From Owenia fusiformis (lineage: Eukaryota > Annelida > Polychaeta > Sabellida > Oweniidae): a DNA stretch of 64,000 nucleotides. The translations under genes were made by a program, and so were the position numbers. Where the stretch lies: NCBI GenBank assembly GCA_903813345.2, contig CAIIXF020000005.1:20155375-20219374 (forward strand). The letters run 5' to 3'. The notes under the pieces are model-generated. The model was not told the origin of the DNA and searched no databases. It saw nothing but the letters and a program-made list of their open reading frames with translations. This document shows positions 51,999-61,392 of this stretch, piece after piece (position 1 is the first letter of the stretch; each line of letters starts with the position of its first letter).

Positions 51999-54494
51999 TT
52001 AGGACCTTGCTAAAGGTATTAGGACAAACACGTTATTCTCTAGTTCGTAGTAAAATCTAATAATATAGGGTTCGGATAGAACATCGCAAATGGACCTTCC
52101 ATAACCATAAGGCAGGGGAACTTGTGGTGGCAAATTCAAATTCATTTCCTCATTGTCCAATATAAATTTAATTTCTCCCCATTCAATGGATAAATTATTT
52201 TGAAACAGTCCCTTTTGAACTTGAATACTATTTATAACTCCTCGCTGGGTCAACTGACACCGTTCATACCCATATTGTAACTTGGTTATTGGTATCGTCA
52301 TCCGTTGACTCAATGAAGATAATTCTAATATCAATCTAGATTTCCTATGTACACTTCGCTTTCCGCACACGGCACGCCATGCTTTCAACGTGAACTTAAT
52401 CGTCATCACTAGTACATAAAATGTCATTATGGTCAATATAATGATTGACCAAGTTTGGGTGACATTTGAATATTTCATATTTTCTGGAGTGTGACTCGTA
52501 ATAGTATCTCGCATGGACTTTACAATGAATTGGCGACCTTCCGCTTTCATTACACTCTTTATCGACAGAATAGTGGTTAATATAAACTTTATTTTTGTTA
52601 GCACATAAATATTAGATATGATCGCGATCACAGCCAGAGCAAAAGAAACATAAATTATCACATCGGTTATATTTATTCCGAAAAAGTCCAAATCACCCAT
52701 CTCAAAACTCAATTGATCCGCCTCTGAAAAATGTAGAGGTCTTTTAGACCTCACAGCTTCCGCAAGATGTTTAACATCTGTTTTTATTATTCCCTCTGAT
52801 TTGATAGCGTTTTGCCATCTAGCTGATGTCATAGTGACCGGTAGTTTTTCATGGTTTATCATAGGCTCCACTGAGTCTAATTCGGAGCCGGTCATGTTGA
52901 CCGTTAATTCTTCATTTATAAAATGATGTATGAATGGTATGTTAATAGGATAATTGTACTCGATTTCCATTGAGTCCACAACGCAACCTATTCGCTCAGG
53001 TATATAATTATCATTGATCATCAAGGAACAATCACAATTTAGATTTATTTTACAGTACCTACAAGTAGGTATATGTTTTGAGGGATTACGCTTACAACGC
53101 ATAACCCAATTGTCTTTTGCCTCAGCATTTATTAAGAATTGATTGTTAGATATTTTCATAATTTTTGTGCGAACTTCTGACTCTTCTTGATAATGAAAAT
53201 TGCATAATTTTAGAATATTTTGAACATCGTCCATATATAGAGCTAGTAAACACGATTTCTTTTGGATAGGCCTCAAATTAGAATACGCATTTTGAGATTG
53301 AGAATCATACTTTTCGTTAATTTCGTATTCATCTCTGGTTAGTTCGAAATAAAAGGAACTTTCTTCATTTAGACCAATATATCTTTGAGGATTATTTAGT
53401 ATGATTGATTGATTGTCCCGCTGTTGTTCGAGATTCAAATCACGCGGTATAGGCACTGAGTGAGTTTCCGCATAATATAGAGAATATTTATATCCCGTAG
53501 TAGAAATAGGTATTTCAATCATTACATATAAATGGCTTTTTGTGCGTGAGTAAGATACAATTGGCTTTTCAAAGAAATACCGAAGTGCAGATTCAGTTAT
53601 TTTAAAATTTGGAAATTGTAATGACAATTTATTTTTAACCTTATCCAGTGCTTTCTTTAGATCATTAGCCGAAATGAGATCCGGCGATAAACGTCCAGTG
53701 TTAGCCATTTTAATCGCCAGCACGTGTCTATGATACCATGTTTCCGCAAATTTCAAATTATATATTACTTGACTTAGGTATTTAAAGTACGCTGTCATCA
53801 ATCCCGTAGTTTTATCAATACTGACTTTTAGTCTTCGAATATTCATCTCATCAAGTTGTAGCCTTATATCCGTATTATTTATGTAATTCAACAATTGATT
53901 AATGGATTCGTGATTCTGATTAATCATAGAAAACATATTAGTAGAGCGGTTTTCCGACAATTCCATGAAGTCATGCAATTCATTCTCAAATTGGTTAAAT
54001 CGGACGGCTGATTTGTTTCCAAAAGTTTCCAAATATTTGACATGCGAAGCCAATATTTTAAATTTATCCATACTCACTAAACCAAATATTGATGAGACTA
54101 GGTTACCTATAGGTTGCAACAGAGCGGCTCTCTTGTTTTTATATCTGTAATGAGTTACATTAGGCAACAGCGCTTCAAGATTATTTTGATGCGCTAAAAT
54201 TTTCTCAGTCAACGTTTTCATAACATCGCGCATTTGTTCACACGTACCGGCATGCAATATGCCATTGGGGTTACACGTTAAATCTATTGGTTGATCAATA
54301 GCCTTAATTAACGGCAACGTTTCCATTTTAATTGTAAGATGAAATGAATCCGATTCCGTTAAATGATTATTCTTGATCTCGACGAACTTTACTCCGTAAT
54401 TATATCTCCACGGATCCGTGTTTTCTTTTCGGGCGTGTACAAGGTATTCTCCCGTGACCATCATCATCATCACAAATTGGTAATATAGCTTCAT
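51999..54494 (-). CDS. env: Envelope-like glycoprotein (F-type-like), about 831 aa
   Basis: The first true ATG is at 54494; two codons upstream the frame begins with GTG. It has an N-terminal hydrophobic segment (likely signal peptide). A furin-like K-N-K-R lies at about residue 120 and is followed at once by a hydrophobic glycine-containing stretch. That order matches the F-type fusion proteins of baculoviruses and insect errantiviruses. About eight N-x-S/T sites dot the ectodomain, and a cysteine cluster lies near residues 465-505. Two hydrophobic segments follow (about 611-636 and 682-704), then a tail of about 125 residues. The frame is open throughout. The role in fusion or particle spread is inferred from the arrangement. 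Family membership rests on motif order, not on a search. Confidence 0.75.
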   Translation of the reverse strand: MKLYYQFVMMMMVTGEYLVHARKENTDPWRYNYGVKFVEIKNNHLTESDSFHLTIKMETLPLIKAIDQPIDLTCNPNGILHAGTCEQMRDVMKTLTEKILAHQNNLEALLPNVTHYRYKNKRAALLQPIGNLVSSIFGLVSMDKFKILASHVKYLETFGNKSAVRFNQFENELHDFMELSENRSTNMFSMINQNHESINQLLNYINNTDIRLQLDEMNIRRLKVSIDKTTGLMTAYFKYLSQVIYNLKFAETWYHRHVLAIKMANTGRLSPDLISANDLKKALDKVKNKLSLQFPNFKITESALRYFFEKPIVSYSRTKSHLYVMIEIPISTTGYKYSLYYAETHSVPIPRDLNLEQQRDNQSIILNNPQRYIGLNEESSFYFELTRDEYEINEKYDSQSQNAYSNLRPIQKKSCLLALYMDDVQNILKLCNFHYQEESEVRTKIMKISNNQFLINAEAKDNWVMRCKRNPSKHIPTCRYCKINLNCDCSLMINDNYIPERIGCVVDSMEIEYNYPINIPFIHHFINEELTVNMTGSELDSVEPMINHEKLPVTMTSARWQNAIKSEGIIKTDVKHLAEAVRSKRPLHFSEADQLSFEMGDLDFFGINITDVIIYVSFALAVIAIISNIYVLTKIKFILTTILSIKSVMKAEGRQFIVKSMRDTITSHTPENMKYSNVTQTWSIIILTIMTFYVLVMTIKFTLKAWRAVCGKRSVHRKSRLILELSSLSQRMTIPITKLQYGYERCQLTQRGVINSIQVQKGLFQNNLSIEWGEIKFILDNEEMNLNLPPQVPLPYGYGRSICDVLSEPYIIRFYYELENNVFVLIPLARS

Positions 54495-54512
54495 ACTCAC
54501 TGTTGATCTTCT

Positions 54513-54530
54513 CTGGAAATAATACTATAT
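54513..54530 (-). promoter_or_regulatory. Candidate splice acceptor before env
   Basis: On the minus strand TAGTATTATTTCCAG ends at 54513, 18 nt before the env ATG. It is placed to make a spliced env RNA, as in other env-bearing LTR elements. The donor is not identified. Confidence 0.35.
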
Positions 54531-55257
54531 TTATAAACGGCTCTTGTAGGAATAGAAGTTCAGTAGAAAAGAAAGAACAATTCGGAACCTATCCTTTAAT
54601 TGAAACATTTGGGCAACCGGGACACTGACACCTACCAATAAAAACTTAGGATTTTTCTTAGGGACACAGATTTATGCATTCTACTACTCAAGATCCGCCT
54701 CTTCTTGGTGATGTAACTAGGGTTCTCTGCTAATTCTCTGTCAGATATTCTTGAAATACCACCATATGTTTCTAATAACTACTCTTTTAACTTAACATCT
54801 CTGATATGTGTTTACCATATTTCTTCATTGATCTGTAAGAACATTCACTGTAATATATTTGTGTTTCCCGTTTTTATTTATTTTCCCAACAGTGCAGGCC
54901 TTTTCTCTCATAATATAGAGGTTTTGACAAATTGCATTGTAGAGTTAGTTCTTTATCAAGGAAGGGGCCCGTCTTCCCCGACGCAAACATAACCCTTTTT
55001 TTTCTTGTTATTACAAATAAACACAACACCCCCATCAACTCTCGGACACACCAAGATCCACATTTGCAATTCATGCATCATCCATGAGCAAACTGTTTCA
55101 ACCTGGTATATGTCTTCAAGTCGAAATAGGCTGGGTGTTCTCTGTACCAACATATGTTTCCATTAATAAACCTACACTGTGAAGAAAACACTTTTGCAAA
55201 TAATAAAGAAATCACTTTCCGGACAGTAATAACTTGATTAATGCTTTTCTCTACACT
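54531..55257 (-). other. Pol-env spacer
   Basis: About 0.7 kb between the pol stop and the env region. It contains only overlapping short frames of about 65 codons (near 54874-55153) with no recognisable domain. I treat it as untranslated. Confidence 0.55.
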
Positions 55258-58200
55258 TCATACTTCATTAGTATGTAAAATATTTTCTCTTTTCCCCGTC
55301 ATTTTAACTGGCTTTTGCCTTATTTCTTCTCTTAACTGGGGCGTCATGTTTGACTCGGGTTCCCATGTAGGAATTTTATAACCCTTCCACTTTATCAAGT
55401 ATTGCGGTTCTGATTCACCCTTCTTAAAACGACCCCGCAAAATCTTTTCTACTTCATAATAGTCATCATAGTGGTTCTGTCCACTTTCGCTTCCACTTTC
55501 ATTTTCACTATATTCGACGTCTTCGTCTTTTGTATTCTCTTCCGACTTTTCCTTTTCAGTCGGTAATTGTTTACTTCCTATAACACTTCTTGAATGCTTG
55601 ACCTCTTGTTCAGAATCATTTTGTCGTGGAACTGTATTCTTTCCAACTTCAGATTCGTCATCCTTTCGTGTAGAATCATTTGGTTGTGAGACTTGGTTAG
55701 AAGTATTTTCTTCTTTGTCGTCTTCATCATCAGATTCGAAACACTCTCTAGGTAATTCTTCTGCATCCATCATCTCTTCTTCTGTGATTACCTCTGGGTC
55801 ATACCCTTCAGGTAATACTTCGTTTGGTATTCTTGTAATTCTCTGCTCGGCTCTTTTTAATCTGCGTACGTTCGCAGGCGTGGGCATTATACGTCCATCT
55901 GAGATTCTCCTCAATATGAAGGCATTGTCAGCTTCGTTTATTGATTTATATAATGTATACGGGCCAGTCCAAAGGTGCAACAGCTTCTTGGCCTTTAGAC
56001 CTTTGATGGCTTTCTTTGGGGTAAACAACATCACCTGTTCCCCGACCAGTAGTGGCCTTGTATAGCCTTCCTTGTCCTTCTGTCTGATCATTTTCTGCTG
56101 GTTTAATCTCAATTTTTCTTGTACTATTTTATTTGTCTCATGTATTCTACTCTGTATGGTTTCTAGGTGTTCTTGAACTGAATTTGACTTACATGACACC
56201 TCCCTTTGTAACACTGTATCAAATGGCATAAATGGTTCCCTTCCGTACATAATTTGAAAAGGGGAAAACCCATGAACAGTTTTGGTCATTCTATAAGAAG
56301 CCATTGCCGCAGGTAACAATACGTCCCAATTCCTGTGATCATCGGCAATTGAAGACAGGGCTGCCATCAGACTGGCATTATACCGTTCGATTGCTCCTTG
56401 AGTCTGAGGACTATAAGCTGAAGATTTGACCTTTTTGACCTTGAATAAATCGCACAAATTTTCAACAACTTCAGCCATGAAGTTTAAAGCACGATCGTGA
56501 CTTATCATAAGAGGTGGACCATATCGGCATATGATTTCATCAAACAGAAGACGAGCAATTGTAGAGGCTTTGATATCAGGGACTGCAAAACATTCAGGGA
56601 ACTTTGACAGTCTGTCCACAAAAGAAACGATATATTTATTACCGTGTTCTGTTTGCATTAATGGACCCAAACAATCTAACTCCAACCAGGCGAAGGCAGA
56701 ATCAGGAATTTCCAAAGGGAGTAGACGACCTCGAGTATACCTGGGGGGTCTTTTCCTAGCAAGACATGTTTCACAAGAACGAACCCAATTGATTACATCT
56801 TTGTTCATGGTAGTCCAGAAATATCTTTGTCTTACGACATCGATTAACCTGTGTATGCCTGTGTGTCCACAGGTCGTCTGGTCATGATGTTGAGTGAGGA
56901 TTTCATCAATCAATCCTCTAGGAATTACCAATTGTTCCTTACATCTTGACAATTTAGTTCCCGGACCGTCTGGATACCAGAGATGGTATAAAATACCGTC
57001 TCGGCAGACATAATCAGCTGCTTTGAGCAGGATTTTTCTGGCTTGGATATCATTACCAGGCAATAATTGGTTCTCTAAATAATTTATCAAAGGTCTCCAT
57101 TCTTCATCTAGTTTTTGTAGTTTACCGAGCATTTCTAGGTTTAAACCTGGTATGCCGTCTTGTTTATCCTCATCAGCTGGAGATATTGGTGCGCTAGCAG
57201 CGGGTTGTAGTGACCTTGCACTGACTGTCCTCTCACTAGGCACGGAATTCACGCTTAACAATTCAGTCAAACCTGACAGATCTTCAGGGTCTTCTGTTGG
57301 AAGATCTGGATGTTGCATTCTAGACAAAAAGTCTGCAGGGACCATCTTGGCACCTGATCTATGCAGTATATCATAATTGTATTGCTGCAAATGCATTATC
57401 CACCTGGCTAATCTACCTGTAGGCTCTTTCACTGACAAAAGCCACTTCAAAGAACGATTGTCTGTTACCACAGTGAACTTGCTGTATCTAAGGTAATTGT
57501 TGAACTTCTTTGTTCCAAACACGACCGCTAAAGCCTCTTGCTCATGAGTGGGATATCTTTTTTCTGTTTCAGATAGATTTCTCCCAGCATACGCTACCGG
57601 ATGTTCAACTCCATCGGTAACTTGGCTTAACACTACTCCTAAGGATTCATTTGACGCATCAGTCAGCAAGAGAAAGGGTTTCTTGAAATCAGGGTATTTG
57701 AGTAGAGGAGCCTCAGTCAATTTCTTTTTCAATTCTTGAAAAGCTTCCTCGCAAACAGCACTCCATTCAAAAGGAACACCCTTCTTAGTCAATCTATAGA
57801 GTGGTCTAGCTATCTGAGAGTGATGACTTAAGAACCTTTTGTAGAAGTTGACCATTCCTAGGAATCGTCTTAACTTTTTCAAGGTAGTAGGCGACTTACA
57901 GTCTAACACAGCCTTGACATTTGAACTAGTGGGAGCAATTCCTGAAGATGACACATCGTGTCCCAAATATCGAACTTTTTCTACAAATAACTTGCATTTT
58001 GAAGGTTTCAACTTCAATCCAGCCTTGGATAATCTATCCAATACCTGACCCAAATGCTCGAGATGTTCTTCAAAGGTGTTGGAGAATATGCATAAATCAT
58101 CAATATAGCAGATGACTGTTTTCCATTGCAATCCGGCTAATACTAATTGCATAACTCTCTGGAAGAAACTAGCTGAGTTAATCAATCCCTGGGGTAACCG

Positions 58201-59525
58201 TTTGTATTGGAACAACCCTTCATGACAAACAAATGCAGTCTTTTCTCTTGACCCATCGTCTTCTAAAGGCAATTGGTGATATCCTTGACATAAATCAAGA
58301 CAACTTATGAACTTTGGTTGGACTAAACCCAAGCTATCTAAACAATCTCCTAGATGTGGTATAGGAAATTTATCAGGTATGATTTGCTGATTTAGCTTTC
58401 TTAAGTCTGTCACGAAACGGAATGATCCATTCGATTTATTGACCAATATTATAGGTGACGCATAAGGTGAAGTTGACGGTTCAATAATTCCTTGGGACAA
58501 CATATCTTTGACTTGTCTGCTTATTTCATCTCGTTTCTGAACTGGTACTCTATATGGGGACTGGCGAAATGGTACTTCCCCTGGCTTTGTTTTTATTTTG
58601 AGTTTGAGCAGGTCGCAATAACCTAACTTACCGGTGGAATCTACAAAAGCATCTGAGTATTTGTTTACCATTTCATGAACCTTGACCTTTTGTTCGGGAG
58701 TTAACTTTGAATTTGATAGATCTATCTTGACTTTCTCATTTCTTTTTCCAAAAGCGTTTGTACTGTGCTCGCCGTCTAATGAGAGTGTGTTAATTCCTTT
58801 CCTTGAACTGACAAATGTACCTACGCTGGTATTTTTAGGCACTTTTATCGCGCGTTTTTCCGGGTTTAAAAGTTTCATTGGAACAAGACCATTTGTAATT
58901 GTACCTATGCTTTTAGCTGTAAATACATTGGATCGCGAATTCACCGCTAAACATTCGCCTATAAGATTTTCCGGAGGTCTACCCTTGACCTTTGCATAAA
59001 CAATCATCTCAGTCTGAGGAGGTATGATGATCTCTTGGTTTAAAATGAGAGGATATTTATTGAGCGGCTTCAATCTCAACTTTCTGACATTGAAATCAAT
59101 CACAGCTTCATGTTTGTTCAGAAAATCGGCACCTAATATTATTTTTCTTCTCAATCCTCGGATGACATATAACATTATCGGAATACTTACCTTTCCAAAG
59201 GTCATTTTTGTGAAAATTTTTCCTCTTAAATTCAATCTTTCATTTCCGGCTCCAACAGGTTTGATATGAAATTCAGGATATATTTTTATATCATAATCCT
59301 TTATGGATTCTAAATGTTCCTCATCAATCAATGATATCTGAGCACCTGTGTCTACGAGACACCATACTGTGCTGTTAAATAATTTTGTCTTTATCGCATT
59401 ATCTTGATATAAATTTTCCTGAATTTCAATATCTCCGATAAATTTCTTGCGAGGATTGCTTTTAACATATTTCTTCGGCCGTGACTTCAGTTCTCGCTTC
59501 TTTAGACGCGGCCTTCGGCGTTTAA
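55258..59525 (-). CDS. pol: Pol polyprotein: PR, RT, RNase H, DD35E integrase, chromodomain
   Basis: Open in the -1 frame relative to gag from the slip site to the stop at 55258, about 1,420 codons. In order: aspartic protease LVDTGA near 59350, then RT with FISCLDLCQG and YIDD (near 58105), and RNase H with LLLTDAS, HEQEA and TDNRSL (57650-57460). The integrase follows with an H2C2 zinc motif (HHD…GH…C-x2-C), catalytic D near 56675, D near 56495 and E near 56387 with 35 residues between the last two, and a WTGPY module near 55970. An acidic linker of about 110 residues then leads to a chromodomain (55460-55310) with YEVEKIL, LIKWKGY and TWEPES. All three aromatic cage positions of HP1-type domains (Y, W, Y) are kept. 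It directs replication and, probably, chromatin-targeted integration. Confidence 0.95.
55310..55460 (-). other. Chromodomain at the Pol C-terminus
   Basis: YEVEKIL, then LIKWKGY and TWEPES, the classic chromodomain layout. Y, W and Y sit at the positions that cage methyl-lysine in HP1. This places Pol with chromodomain-bearing Ty3-type elements (chromoviruses). Binding to H3K9me marks is inferred from the residues. Confidence 0.88.
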
Positions 59526-59526
59526 A
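59477..59526 (-). promoter_or_regulatory. -1 ribosomal frameshift signal between gag and pol
   Basis: The heptamer T_TTA_AAC (59526-59520) lies in the gag frame exactly as X_XXY_YYZ, five codons before the gag stop (59504-59502). Slipping back one base enters the pol frame, which is open from there. Six nt downstream, GGCCG (59513-59509) can pair with CGGCC (59481-59477), a possible stimulating stem. Confidence 0.8.
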
Positions 59527-60542
59527 GAGTTAACTGGACGTGTCTGATTGACATTTTGCCTATTTTTGGCCAAGCAAAACTTTGCTATGTGACCTTGACC
59601 TGAACAATTGTAACAGCGGATATTTTGACTATTGAATGACCTTGAACTACTTCTCCTACAAAATGGCGCTGAATGTCCCTTCCTAAAACATTTTTGACAG
59701 GTTGGCCTTCCATCAATGAATCTATTGTTGGCAGTATTTTTCCCTTTTTCTCTGCTAAGTTGGGATACCTTTTCAGTCAAAGATTTGATAGCTTTTTGCT
59801 GATTTTCTACTATATTACACATTAAATTTTGTGTATCTACCTTGCTTTTGTCATTTTCAGCTTCCTTATCTACTTGATTCAGACAATCAGCTAGTCTGGC
59901 TGCTGACTCAACAGCGGCGAGATCATTTGGTTCTTTTGAGATCACAAATTTCCTTATATTTGGGAGAAAATTTTTGATTAAAATTGTTTTATGTTCATTT
60001 TCCTCTAACTGTAAGCGCGAGGCTAATCGCCTAATATCAGTCATGAATTCTTCAACTGATTCATTTGGTTTCTGATTTCTCGAGAGTAATTGAGCTTGTA
60101 TGTTCCATTTTGGCCTGTTTCCAACAAAATATTGCGTAAAAGCAGTTTGAAGTGCTTCAAAATCATGTTGAGTGTCTTCTGGGAGATTATTATACCATAA
60201 TTCGGCTTGACTTCCCAAAAACATACGCATGGCTCTAGCTTTTCTTTCATTGTTCCACCCCTGTAAATCGCCATAGGCATTGTACCTATTAACCCAATTC
60301 AGCGGGTCGATATCCGAAGAATTACCATCAAATGTTTTTATTCTGTTTTTACCTTCAATTTCATTTCTATTTTGAGCTTGATTTTCTAACCTATTCAATC
60401 TTTCTTGCAATTCAGCATTATTACCTTGTCTAGCTATTAATTGATCTAACTGACCTTGTAAATCTGGGTTCTGAGCTGTTTCTAATTGTCTTAACCTAGC
60501 ATCTATAGCTTCCATATTGTTAGTTACTCTTCGTGTTATCAT
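59502..60542 (-). CDS. gag: Gag polyprotein, 346 aa, two zinc knuckles
   Basis: The ATG at 60542 starts the frame; a second Met lies at residue 10. The N-terminal 75 residues are Gln-, Leu- and Arg-rich and likely coiled coil. A retrotransposon Gag core follows (LNWVNRYNAY, MFLGSQAELWYNNLPED, AFTQYF, ESVEEFMTDIRRLASRL). Two CCHC knuckles lie at residues 282-295 (CQKCFRKGHSAPFC) and 310-323 (CYNCSGQGHIAKFC), for packaging of element RNA. The stop at 59502 is bypassed by the frameshift signal. The gene is the first after the 5' LTR, with a leader of about 220 nt. Confidence 0.93.
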   Translation of the reverse strand: MITRRVTNNMEAIDARLRQLETAQNPDLQGQLDQLIARQGNNAELQERLNRLENQAQNRNEIEGKNRIKTFDGNSSDIDPLNWVNRYNAYGDLQGWNNERKARAMRMFLGSQAELWYNNLPEDTQHDFEALQTAFTQYFVGNRPKWNIQAQLLSRNQKPNESVEEFMTDIRRLASRLQLEENEHKTILIKNFLPNIRKFVISKEPNDLAAVESAARLADCLNQVDKEAENDKSKVDTQNLMCNIVENQQKAIKSLTEKVSQLSREKGKNTANNRFIDGRPTCQKCFRKGHSAPFCRRSSSRSFNSQNIRCYNCSGQGHIAKFCLAKNRQNVNQTRPVNSLNAEGRV

Positions 60543-60743
60543 CTATTATGATCTATTATGATATACATTCGAACCCTGTTTTCCTACAAACCACTGATTT
60601 ATGAACGGTATTTAATCATTTGTTCTAAACTTAACTTCTCGCTTGGCATTTTAGAGAAAAATTGATGTTAGTATGATGTACGATGAAAACATGCTTTTTC
60701 ATGCAGTTAGCTTATACTTACATAACCGTTCTTTCTTTTACCT

Positions 60744-60761
60744 AGGGCAGCTTCCACCAAT
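60744..60761 (-). promoter_or_regulatory. Candidate primer-binding site
   Basis: On the minus strand, directly after the 5' LTR, ATTGGTGGAAGCTGCCC begins with TGG within three bases, as expected for pairing with a tRNA CCA end. The matching tRNA was not recognised. Confidence 0.55.
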
Positions 60762-61388
60762 TGTTACGTATCGTAACTGTTATCTCGGGATCTTGTGGTC
60801 CTTCGGTACTCGCAGGGTTCCCAGCTCCTGATCGAACACGACTCCTCTTATTCGTTTTTCTTATTTTATTTCCAATTCCAATTCTTCTTGAAATAATTGA
60901 TTCGGTCAGCAGAGTTTCGGTAGATTCGCTTGTTATTGTTTTCTTCTTTCATCAGTTGTTTGGCATCGTTGTGTGTGAGTAAAACTTACTGAATCAACAG
61001 ATCTTGCCGACTTCTTTATATACCAGGTAAAATACATTATTTTACCTGTCAAAATTGTGCAAATATAAGTAAGAATATTGCTGATTTCATGCTTATGTAA
61101 GCAAGATTCAAATCATAATTCTGAGTCGTGATTGGTTGTTGGAAGTTTTAACTTGTCAGAATTCATTGATATATCTTCGTTTTGGCTGAATATAGTAGCG
61201 TAGGGATTCCCCTGCACTAAAGCAAACTGAGGTCTAAATAGTCATTAATCATAAGAAAACAGCAAGATCTTTACAATGTTTGAATATGCTGAATATAAAT
61301 GGTATTTTATATTGGATATAAATAATAAATAAATAATAAAGTAATTATATATAATTAAATATAATTACGTACTGACCGAATCATAACA
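60762..61388 (-). repeat. 5' LTR of the retroelement
   Basis: 627 bp, no difference from 49246-49872 seen on reading. It contains the TATA box at 61014-61022 and a downstream AATAAA on the minus strand near 60865, which fits U3-R-U5 order. Confidence 0.93.
61014..61022 (-). promoter_or_regulatory. LTR TATA box
   Basis: TATATAAAG on the minus strand. It would place the retroelement RNA start about 25-30 nt further on, near 60985. Confidence 0.6.
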
Positions 61389-61392
61389 CATG

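Larger units (their letters stand above)
49246..61388 (-). mobile_element. Ty3-like LTR retroelement with chromodomain, env and RING ORF, 12.1 kb
   Basis: Two 627-bp direct LTRs (49246-49872 and 60762-61388) begin TGTTACG and end ATAACA on the plus strand, and I found no difference between them. A 4-bp target duplication CATG lies at 49242-49245 and 61389-61392. The element reads on the minus strand in the order gag, pol (PR-RT-RH-IN-chromodomain), env, same-frame extension, RING ORF, 3' LTR. A polypurine tract and a candidate primer-binding site sit where expected. All ORFs appear open. Near-identical LTRs and open frames indicate a recent insertion. Confidence 0.95.

Noticed and set aside
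55598-59269. Plus-strand ORFs of 60-155 codons opposite pol
   Set aside because: They are antisense shadows of the pol reading frame and lack any recognisable domain.
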